Shown: positions 1 through 5,128 of the stretch, piece by piece
Layout of the letters: each line of letters starts with the position of its first letter
Numbering within the stretch: position 1 is the first letter of the stretch
Assembly: GCA_900769385.1 (NCBI GenBank)
Contig: CAAGGO010000074.1
Coordinates: forward strand, 1-5,128
Direction of reading: 5' to 3'
DNA from: Rikenellaceae bacterium
GTDB taxonomy: Bacteria > Bacteroidota > Bacteroidia > Bacteroidales > UBA932
DNA length: 5,128 bases
Translations under genes and position numbers: made by a program
The notes under the pieces: generated by a model
Databases searched by the model: none
Seen by the model: only the letters and a program-made list of their open reading frames with translations
Told to the model about the DNA's origin: nothing

Positions 1-643
1 CATTGCCCAAATTAGGGTCCTTCTCCTTAATGTACTGCTCAATGAGCTCCTTTTTGTCAGGGAAGCATTTCTGAAGAGTCTTCTTTGATACAGCAAGGAA
101 CAGACCTTTTCTGCATACATAAGGAATCTTCTTGTAGGTATAAGGAGAATTTTTCTGTTTTTCAAAATCCACCATATATCCGCCGCTGGTTTGAACGGAA
201 TTGACGGTTTGGATAGCTGTTGTCTGTGATTTTGAGCCAAAGGCACCAACCTTATCTTCTGAAATGAATCCAACCCTTCTTACCTCACCCATAAAGATGT
301 CTCCAATAGTCTCATAAAGCTCCACGTAACCGTATCTGCTGTTAAGGAATGTGCGTCCTTTTGCAAAAACTCTTGAAACATCATCATTGTTTGTAATTAC
401 AAGCACCTCGCCTTTCGGATCAATGAAATGTATCTTCTGGTCTATGGCGCTGATGTTTATTGCACCGTTGGACTGCTCGCCGTTTTTGAAGATTACCATA
501 CCTGCAGTAAATTCAGGAAGGATATATTTTACACTGTCAAGCATTCTCTGGCTCTCTGCGTTTGGACTGGTAAAAGATACAGTCTGGGAAAATGCCGCTG
601 TTCCAATGAACAGCAATAGAACTATAGATACAAATCTTTTCAT
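1..643 (-). CDS. Secreted protein of unknown function, paralogue A (3' end cut by window edge)
   Basis: Translating the minus strand from the ATG at 643 gives 214 codons with no stop before the window edge, so the C-terminus is missing, by about 15-20 residues judging from its relatives. Residues 1-20 (MKRFVSIVLLLFIGTAAFSQ) form a signal peptide with a likely cut near AFS-Q, so the protein is exported. The mature part is homologous to the two proteins at 1743-2456 and 2497-3198. Shared blocks are IDQKIHFID (about 66-74), a GR/GKxxxN...YGYVE block (about 95-110), GDI..GE, and a C-terminal Lys-rich helix with FPDKKELIEQYIKEKD. No catalytic motif is visible and I do not recognise the family. The gene follows the M28 peptidase gene on the same strand after 56 bases but has its own promoter-like sequence. 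The frame is certain; the function is unknown. Confidence 0.9.
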   Translation of the reverse strand, partial: MKRFVSIVLLLFIGTAAFSQTVSFTSPNAESQRMLDSVKYILPEFTAGMVIFKNGEQSNGAINISAIDQKIHFIDPKGEVLVITNNDDVSRVFAKGRTFLNSRYGYVELYETIGDIFMGEVRRVGFISEDKVGAFGSKSQTTAIQTVNSVQTSGGYMVDFEKQKNSPYTYKKIPYVCRKGLFLAVSKKTLQKCFPDKKELIEQYIKEKDPNLGN

Positions 644-664
644 AAAATTGGTTTTAAGAACCTA

Positions 665-696
665 CAAAGGTAGTGATTTACTAATTATTTAACAAC
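665..696 (-). promoter_or_regulatory. Bacteroidota-type promoter for the gene at 1-643
   Basis: Read on the minus strand, TACCTTTG (672-665) fits the Bacteroidota -7 consensus TAnnTTTG. GTTG (696-693) lies 20 bases upstream as a -33-like element. The -7 box ends 21 bases before the ATG at 643, giving a short leader. The promoter sits just beyond the stop codon of the peptidase gene (700-702), so the paralogue A gene can be transcribed independently of it. The assignment rests on consensus matching only. Confidence 0.6.
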
Positions 697-699
697 TGA

Positions 700-1662
700 T
701 TACTTTACCCATCCCCAAAGGATTCCGTATGCCAGCAAAACAGTTTTGCGGAGTTTGATCCAGTGAATTTTGTCGGGAGTATCACCAGGTTTATGGTAGT
801 CTGCGTGCATCTCATCCTCCATCCAGGCAACAAACGGGATGTTGCGGGCTGAGAACGGTGCATAATCTGAACCGCCCTTGCCGTCTCCCCAGCGCTGGTC
901 ATAAATTACGTTGAATGGGGCTGCAATTTTTCCAGCTGCTTCCTGGCACTGCTGTTTCAGGTACGGGTAATTGTCATTCCACGCAAAAGTTACGGCTGGA
1001 TTTGCCGGATTTGCAGTGCGCCCAACCATATCAAAATTCATATAAAAGCAGATAGAATCTGTAGTAATGTTGCGCTGCTCATACCAGGTGTTTACAAAAA
1101 ATTTGGACCCAAGCAACCCTTTCTCCTCACCGTCCCAGGCACAGAAGAGTACAGTATATTCAGGTGTTATTCCCGATGATTTCAGCATTTTTGCCAAAGA
1201 GAGCAACGCCACAATTCCCGATGCATTGTCATCTGCACCAGGATGGATTCCAATCCCCTTCTTGTATCCCAAATGGTCATAATGGGCTCCAACCACAACA
1301 AGCTTGTGAGGGTCCTTGCCCTTCAGTTTTGCAATGACATTGGTCATCTCCTTTGGATATGTCCTGCCAGGTTTTGGCTCGCCAATTGCCCAGGTAAGGG
1401 TTTCATCAGTAATGCCCTGCTTCTCCACCTCATAGCCGGCCTTCTCAAACTCACCGGCAATGAACTCCATAATCTTGTGGTTCTCCTTTGTGCCGGCCTC
1501 ACGTCCCCTGAACTTTTTGTGGGCCATGAAATCTATAACTTCCTGAGCATACTTGGTGCTGTAAACGCCCCACTCATCGGTGAAACTCTTATCCTGATTG
1601 CCTTGGGCAAATGCAGGGACGGAAAGGCACAACAGAAGTGCCGCAATGATATTTTTCATCAT
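700..1662 (-). CDS. Secreted M28-family zinc metallopeptidase (aminopeptidase-like)
   Basis: The 320-residue protein has a signal peptide (residues 1-19, ending PAFA-Q) and a single M28 peptidase domain. The two-zinc site is complete: H127 in AHYDHLG, the bridging Asp in GADDNASG (142-149), the catalytic base E179 and ligand E180 in DGEEKGLLGS, D211 in NFDMVGR, and H290 in DYHKPGDT. GGSDYAPF (263-270) is also typical. M28 enzymes of this layout remove N-terminal amino acids from peptides or act as related metallohydrolases; the substrate here cannot be read from the sequence. It most likely acts in the periplasm or outside the cell. Two adjacent ATGs (1662 and 1659) both precede the signal peptide. 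An upstream TTG at 1671 is in frame but less likely. The gene is divergent from the paralogue pair on the plus strand, and a TAnnTTTG box lies just upstream. Length and motifs indicate an intact gene. Confidence 0.95.
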   Translation of the reverse strand: MMKNIIAALLLCLSVPAFAQGNQDKSFTDEWGVYSTKYAQEVIDFMAHKKFRGREAGTKENHKIMEFIAGEFEKAGYEVEKQGITDETLTWAIGEPKPGRTYPKEMTNVIAKLKGKDPHKLVVVGAHYDHLGYKKGIGIHPGADDNASGIVALLSLAKMLKSSGITPEYTVLFCAWDGEEKGLLGSKFFVNTWYEQRNITTDSICFYMNFDMVGRTANPANPAVTFAWNDNYPYLKQQCQEAAGKIAAPFNVIYDQRWGDGKGGSDYAPFSARNIPFVAWMEDEMHADYHKPGDTPDKIHWIKLRKTVLLAYGILWGWVK

Positions 1663-1680
1663 AAAATACAATTTTCTTCA

Positions 1681-1716
1681 TTACAAAAATAATCAAATTC
1701 AATGGATTTTTTGTAA
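1681..1716. repeat. 9-bp inverted repeat between divergent genes (possible operator)
   Basis: TTACAAAAA at 1681-1689 is the perfect reverse complement of TTTTTGTAA at 1708-1716, separated by 18 bases. The arms touch the candidate -7 boxes of both divergent genes. This could be a binding site for a dimeric regulator, but the arms are A/T-rich and no regulator gene is nearby in the window. Confidence 0.45.
1684..1691 (-). promoter_or_regulatory. Candidate -7 box of the M28 peptidase gene
   Basis: On the minus strand this reads TATTTTTG, an exact fit to the Bacteroidota -7 consensus TAnnTTTG, ending 21 bases before the ATG at 1662. No convincing -33 TTTG is seen at the usual 19-21 base spacing. 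In A/T-rich DNA such a match can arise by chance, so confidence is moderate. It overlaps the left arm of the inverted repeat at 1681-1716. Confidence 0.42.
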
Positions 1717-1721
1717 GTTTG
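1714..1721 (+). promoter_or_regulatory. Candidate -7 box of the paralogue B-C pair
   Basis: TAAGTTTG fits the TAnnTTTG consensus and ends 21 bases before the ATG at 1743, the same distance as for the other two candidate promoters in this window. No clear -33 element is seen. It overlaps the right arm of the inverted repeat at 1681-1716. Confidence 0.45.
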
Positions 1722-1742
1722 TTCAAATCAAACATAACGCAT

Positions 1743-2456
1743 ATGAAAAAGACTGTAATTACAGCTGTATTGCTTCTTCTCTGTGCAGTGTCATCATACG
1801 CACAGAGACAGAATTTTATGTATCCTGACAATGCTGTTATGGAGTTGTATGACAGCGTGAAGTTTGTGAATCAGCAGTTTCATCCCGGTATCTTAGTTTC
1901 AGAGAGTGGTAAACTGTCGGGAGGAACAATGAATATTTCAACTGTAGACCAGAAGATCCATTTCATTGGTCCCGACAACGATACGCTTGTCATTAAAGAC
2001 AATCAGGCGGTAGAGAGAGCTTATATTTTGGGAAAAGCATACGTCAACAGCAAATATGGTTTTATGGAGGAGCTTGAGAGTGTAGGTAATGTTACATTGT
2101 GCGAATTGAAGGCTACAGAATTCCATACAGATGCTGCTCCAGGAGCATATGGATTGAAAAATCAGACTTCAGCAACAAAGGCGTTGACATATGCAGAATG
2201 GGGTTTATCACTTTTGTTGCATTTGGATATCAATGCTGATAAGGCATTCTCATACAGCAAGAAGCCTTTCCTGTTTGTGGATGGTAAGGCATACCCGGTA
2301 ACACAGAAAGCTTTGGTGAAACATTTTCCTGAGCATAAGGAGTTCATAGAACAGTATTTCAAAGAGAATAATGTGACTCTTACTTCAGTGGCACCGATGA
2401 GGGAATTGTTCTGTATGTTGAAGCTTATTCTTTATGTAGGGCCACAGATAGTGTGA
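1743..2456 (+). CDS. Secreted protein of unknown function, paralogue B
   Basis: The 237-residue protein begins with a signal peptide (residues 1-21, ending SSYAQ). The ATG at 1743 was chosen because the signal peptide and the alignment with paralogue C start there; an upstream TTG at 1719 would add eight unlikely residues. By manual count, 79 of the first 123 residues match paralogue C. Shared blocks include RQNFMYPD, TVDQKIHFI and RAYILGKAY, and a C-terminal FSYSKKP...KHFPEHKEFIEQY region. The N-terminal half alternates hydrophobic and polar residues and looks beta-rich; the C-terminal region looks helical. No catalytic motif is visible. Compared with C, B is about four residues shorter in the central loop (after SATKALT) and has a different, longer, hydrophobic tail after RELF. 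C follows 40 bases downstream with no obvious promoter between them, so the two are probably co-transcribed. The gene call is secure; the function is unknown. Confidence 0.9.
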   Translation: MKKTVITAVLLLLCAVSSYAQRQNFMYPDNAVMELYDSVKFVNQQFHPGILVSESGKLSGGTMNISTVDQKIHFIGPDNDTLVIKDNQAVERAYILGKAYVNSKYGFMEELESVGNVTLCELKATEFHTDAAPGAYGLKNQTSATKALTYAEWGLSLLLHLDINADKAFSYSKKPFLFVDGKAYPVTQKALVKHFPEHKEFIEQYFKENNVTLTSVAPMRELFCMLKLILYVGPQIV

Positions 2457-2496
2457 AATTTAATATAATACTGAAACCAATTTAAATACGATGCTT

Positions 2497-3198
2497 ATGA
2501 AAAAGACAATAATTGCAGCTTTAATGCTTGTGGCTTGTGCTGTTACATCATATGCACAGAGACAGAATTTCATGTATCCCGATAAGGCCAGCATGGCTTT
2601 TTATGACAGTGTGATGTATGTGAATCCCAAGTTTTATCCGGGAGTGGTAGTTTCAGACAACGGAAAGCAGTCTGCCGGTACAATTAACATCTGTACCGTA
2701 GACCAGAAGATCCATTTCATTGACAACAACAATGATACCCTTATAATAAAGAACAACCAGGAGGTTGACAGGGCGTACATTTTGGGCAAGGCCTACATAA
2801 ACACAAAATACGGCTACGTACAGATGCTTGAGATGGCAGGTGACATTGCCTTGGGTGAACTCAGGATTACGGTAGTCCATACAGACGCCGCAACCGGTGC
2901 CTACGGACTTAAAACCCAGACATCATCCGTAAAGAGCCTTACCAGCGTTTCAGAGACTTTCAATGATGGTGCAGCTCCCCTTATGCGGCTTAACATAAAT
3001 GCAGAGAAACCTTTCTCATACAGCAAGAAACCATATCTGCTTGTAAAAGGGAACCCTTATCCTGTAACCAAAAAGGCCCTTATGAAACATTTCCCAAAAC
3101 ATAAGGAATTCATTGAGGCGTACCTTAAGGAGAATGACATTGCCCTTACATCTGTTGCGCCGGTGAGGGAGTTGTTCAAGATATTGATGACCAAGTAA
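2497..3198 (+). CDS. Secreted protein of unknown function, paralogue C
   Basis: The protein has 233 residues if it starts at the ATG at 2497. An in-frame ATG at 2491 would add Met-Leu and cannot be excluded. 2497 is preferred because paralogues A and B also start directly with MK(K/R). Residues 1-21 are a signal peptide (ending TSYAQ). The mature protein carries RQNFMYPD (22-29), YDSV (36-39), a PGVVVSDNGK segment (48-57), TVDQKIHFID (67-76), RAYILGKAY (92-100) and a charged C-terminal helix starting HFPKHKEF (198-205). Segments of the form PGxxxxxNGxxxxGxxN followed by DQKIHFID suggest a beta-rich exported domain, but I do not recognise a named family. It is the second gene of a tandem pair, and a strong hairpin with a U-tract follows 32 bases after the stop. 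Third-position bases are more G/C-rich than in B, so the duplication is not recent. Confidence 0.92.
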   Translation: MKKTIIAALMLVACAVTSYAQRQNFMYPDKASMAFYDSVMYVNPKFYPGVVVSDNGKQSAGTINICTVDQKIHFIDNNNDTLIIKNNQEVDRAYILGKAYINTKYGYVQMLEMAGDIALGELRITVVHTDAATGAYGLKTQTSSVKSLTSVSETFNDGAAPLMRLNINAEKPFSYSKKPYLLVKGNPYPVTKKALMKHFPKHKEFIEAYLKENDIALTSVAPVRELFKILMTK

Positions 3199-3223
3199 AA
3201 CGGCAATTCAAAAGGGGAAATTT

Positions 3224-3266
3224 AAAAAAAATGAGGAGGGCCATTAAGCCTTCCTCATCTTTTTTT
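3224..3266. terminator. Bidirectional intrinsic terminator between convergent genes
   Basis: ATGAGGAGGGC (3231-3241) pairs with GCCTTCCTCAT (3248-3258) as an 11-bp stem with one G-T wobble and the six-base loop CATTAA. On the plus strand a run of seven T (3260-3266) follows, terminating the B-C genes. On the minus strand the A run 3224-3231 becomes a U-tract, terminating the transporter gene. The transporter's TAA stop lies in the loop, and the 3247-3258 side encodes its last residues MRKA. Confidence 0.85.
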
Positions 3267-4149
3267 CGTGTCTGTACATCTGCCAACTATTGAACAAATT
3301 CTGCCAAATAGAGTACAATGCAATTGAAACCGAAGCCAGCGGGTTAAGGTAAATGTTGGCCATCCATATTCCCAATGCCGAGTTTTTCTGTCCAAGCATC
3401 TGTCCACCCGCCACAATATCTCCATACTTCTTGCCAATAAGTTTTCCCAATCCGAACTGTATGGCACAAATGAATATTGAAACTACGCCCAACACAATAA
3501 TGCTGTGCAAATTCTCAGCTCCGTGAAGGAAAATGAAATTGATTGTCTGTCCAAGTGTTATGGCAAGAGCCAATGCCCAGAAGTAGAATGACCAGCTCTT
3601 GTAGCGTGCAAAAAATGCATTTGCGCTTGGCCACAACTGCTGCATTCCTAATGCTATGAAGAAAGGGAGAGCCAGTATTGGACTCACCCTTTTGAGGATA
3701 AGCAGGAATGAATCAAAAAACGGCATATCCTGCTGTATTCCAATAAAGGAGAAGAATACCGGAGCCACAATTGCCACCATAAGGTTACCAAGTATCACGT
3801 GTGCCGTAACGGTTTCCCTGTTGGCCCCCAAAATGCAGGAAATCACCACAGAAGAGGCTGCAACCGGACATATTATTGCAATCAGTACCCCTTGTGCAAT
3901 AATCTCGTCTGCTCCCAGCCCCTTTGCCAGCAGATAACCTCCAATGCTCACAAAAATCTGGAACAGCAGCAAAGAAATGTTCATCCCCGTCATACGCAGC
4001 AGACGGAGCTGCCTGATGTTTACCGCTGTAAAATTCAGCAGCAAAATGGTGAAAATAAGGTACGGTACAATCAGTACCATTGTGCTGCACCACTGATGGA
4101 ACAGCAATCCAAAAACAATTGCCAAAGGGAGTACAAGACTACGGTTCAT
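3244..4149 (-). CDS. BASS-family (bile acid:sodium symporter-like) organic anion transporter
   Basis: The 301-residue inner-membrane protein consists almost entirely of hydrophobic segments, roughly at 5-20, 24-43, 56-77, 82-107, 114-137, 146-172, 184-209, 216-238 and 247-293 (the last probably two helices). This fits the ten-helix BASS fold. Family signatures are ICPVAASSVV (93-102), at the first crossover region, and GQKNSALG (253-260) followed by NPLASVSIALYSIWQN (269-284), matching the family's GMQNSGL...PLA...ALFSVWHN region. BASS proteins import organic anions such as bile acids, 2-oxo acids or pantothenate; the substrate here is unknown. The residue pattern suggests altered sodium sites (see findings). 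The ATG at 4149 was chosen because the first helix follows directly; an in-frame TTG at 4182 would add 11 polar residues. The gene lies 63 bases downstream of the esterase/SMP-30 gene, probably in one operon, and ends inside the terminator hairpin. Confidence 0.88.
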   Translation of the reverse strand: MNRSLVLPLAIVFGLLFHQWCSTMVLIVPYLIFTILLLNFTAVNIRQLRLLRMTGMNISLLLFQIFVSIGGYLLAKGLGADEIIAQGVLIAIICPVAASSVVISCILGANRETVTAHVILGNLMVAIVAPVFFSFIGIQQDMPFFDSFLLILKRVSPILALPFFIALGMQQLWPSANAFFARYKSWSFYFWALALAITLGQTINFIFLHGAENLHSIIVLGVVSIFICAIQFGLGKLIGKKYGDIVAGGQMLGQKNSALGIWMANIYLNPLASVSIALYSIWQNLFNSWQMYRHEKKMRKA

Positions 4150-4212
4150 TTTCTTCCCGATAATTTGTTTATTAAATGTCAATTAATTGTTTTCCAGCCA
4201 CCAAGCGCCCAA

Positions 4213-5108
4213 TCAACCCTGTCCCTGCGATTTTACATCAATAGGGGCTTCCCAACTGTTCCAACCTGTATGTGCAAAGGTACGCACAAAAAGTTTGTCG
4301 CCGCAACGGGCGTAGATTTTCTTCCCGATAAATGCAATTGCCTCCACATTTCTTCCACCGCCAGGGAGAGGGAGAATAGCCCTCACACGGCCGTTCTGGT
4401 CGCATACCTGTATTCCGATTGGGGTGGCAATGTAAAGGTTGCCAAGGGTGTCAAATGTGATGTTCCCGTACGGGGTGTGGTTGTGGTTGTCTGTGTTGTG
4501 CAGCCAGTAGAATTGCTGTCCGGCCTGCAATGAGCCGTCGGGAAGAACAAGATAGCTGATTAGCCAGTTGGAGTTCTTCTCGCTGGCAATGAGCAGCTTG
4601 CCGTTGGGGTAAAGGGCAATCTCGGTACCGGAGGTAGGGAGAGTCTCCATTTTTACGGCTTTCTTGCTTCCGTTTTTCAACAGGTAAATTTCTCCATTTG
4701 TTGTGGATACATATTTGTCCCCGTTGTGCATTGGGAGCACCCTGTACGGAGATTTTACAAATTTGGAAACATCTGCCCCGTTATGTCTGATTATCTGGTT
4801 TGCACCCGGTTTTGCGGATAGTTTATGCAGTTCTTCCGGTTCGCACATAAAAACTGCAAGGGTATCTTTCAGCGCCACAATCTCACCAGGGGTAGCCTCT
4901 CTCCACTGCCCACCCTCTGCAAGGAGGCTTTCTACCATTCTGTTCATTGATTTGCCGGCCTGTACAGGGGTTGGCCAGCCTCTCCACAACCAGCGCATTG
5001 CATCAGGATATGCACGGGTACCGTAATAGATGCTGTGTCCACCGCGGTCCCACTTGTAGTCAAATTCGTATCCGGCAAAGTTCAGGGCAGAGGCCATAAG
5101 CTGGTTCA
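4213..5108 (-). CDS. Esterase/SMP-30 (gluconolactonase-like) fusion protein, 5' end missing
   Basis: The gene runs into adapter sequence at 5109, so its N-terminus is absent and 297 complete residues remain, numbered here from the codon at 5104-5106. Residues 1-42 are the end of an alpha/beta-hydrolase esterase of the enterochelin/feruloyl esterase (CE1-like) type: a MASAL...AGYEFDY strand, GGHSIYYG with the probable catalytic His24, and the typical closing MRWLWRGWPTP. The nucleophile and acid residues lie in the missing part. From about residue 85 to 290 follows an SMP-30/gluconolactonase-like beta-propeller (YPNGKLLIAS, FDTLGNLYIATPIGIQVCDQNGR, CGDKLFVR). The fusion of these two domains is known from Bacteroidota and Planctomycetes. 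The product would hydrolyse an ester, probably on a carbohydrate or phenolic substrate; export cannot be judged without the N-terminus. Usual SMP-30 metal-ligand positions look replaced (see findings). The stop is TGA at 4215-4213. Confidence 0.88.
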
Positions 5109-5128
5109 AGATCGGAAGAGCACACGTC
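5109..5128. other. Illumina TruSeq adapter remnant (not genomic)
   Basis: The last 20 bases start AGATCGGAAGAGC and match the standard TruSeq read-1 adapter exactly to the end of the window. They are a sequencing artefact left in the assembly. The base at the junction (5109) could belong to either side. Any reading frame or start codon using these bases, such as the TTG at 5109-5107 on the minus strand, is spurious. Confidence 0.97.

Larger units (their letters stand above)
1743..3198 (+). repeat. Tandem gene duplication (paralogues B and C)
   Basis: Two neighbouring genes encode clearly homologous proteins of 237 and 233 residues. The best conserved DNA is a 25-base identical stretch at 1944-1968 and 2698-2722, which encodes the end of the VDQKIHFI block; the diverged paralogue at 1-643 keeps nearly the same bases. 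Protein similarity runs from the signal peptide to RELF near the C-terminus. Confidence 0.85.

Noticed and set aside
644..664. Short hairpin GGTT/AACC in the leader of paralogue A
   Set aside because: Only four base pairs with no U-tract after it; too weak to call a terminator or regulatory element.
351..692. A 113-codon open frame on the plus strand
   Set aside because: It is antisense to paralogue A, whose homology to two other genes in the window establishes the real frame.
1243..1692. A 149-codon open frame on the plus strand
   Set aside because: It is antisense to the M28 peptidase, which carries all catalytic motifs; the opposite frame shows no family features.
2457..2496. Possible separate promoter for paralogue C
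   Set aside because: The 40-base gap is A/T-rich but contains no TAnnTTTG box; co-transcription with B is the simpler reading.
3785..4093. A 102-codon minus-strand frame overlapping the transporter
   Set aside because: It is an alternative frame of the transporter gene, with a composition unlike a real protein and no membrane helices.
3799..4533. A 244-codon open frame on the plus strand across the transporter/esterase boundary
   Set aside because: It lies antisense to two well-supported genes, spans their intergenic gap, and its product is rich in Gln, Asn, Cys and His without domain-like pattern. It is a shadow frame.

Overview
The window looks like Bacteroidales (Bacteroidota) DNA. The signs are signal peptides of the MKK...AQ type, A/T-rich spacers without Shine-Dalgarno sequences, -7 promoter boxes fitting TAnnTTTG, and protein families common in that order (an M28 peptidase, an esterase/SMP-30 fusion, and small secreted paralogues). 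The species cannot be named from the sequence. The right end carries 20 bases identical to the Illumina TruSeq adapter, so 5108 is probably the physical end of an assembled contig and the last gene is cut there. The first gene is cut by the left edge.

Layout: (1) 1-643, minus: a secreted protein of unknown function, open at the left edge, with a promoter-like sequence just upstream. (2) 700-1662, minus: a secreted M28 zinc metallopeptidase with all metal ligands present. (3) 1663-1742: a short divergent intergenic region with one -7 box per direction and a 9-bp inverted repeat touching both. (4) 1743-2456 and 2497-3198, plus: two tandem paralogues, both secreted and of unknown function, homologous to the gene at the left edge. 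(5) 3224-3266: a terminator-like hairpin between convergent genes, with U-tracts on both sides, one arm of which encodes the end of the next gene. (6) 3244-4149, minus: a BASS-family (bile acid:sodium symporter-like) membrane transporter. (7) 4213-5108, minus: the 3' part of a carbohydrate-esterase/SMP-30 fusion.

The fusion gene and the transporter lie on one strand 63 bases apart and may form an operon in which an ester is hydrolysed and a released organic anion is imported. This is inference. The three paralogues flank the peptidase gene. All four of these proteins are predicted to be exported, but nothing in the sequence proves a shared task. The items most worth following up are the three-member secreted family, the apparent loss of sodium-site residues in the transporter, the shared dyad between divergent promoters, and the bidirectional terminator inside a coding end. 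No RNA gene, insertion sequence, CRISPR array or phage element was seen, and no gene-free stretch exceeds 300 bases.
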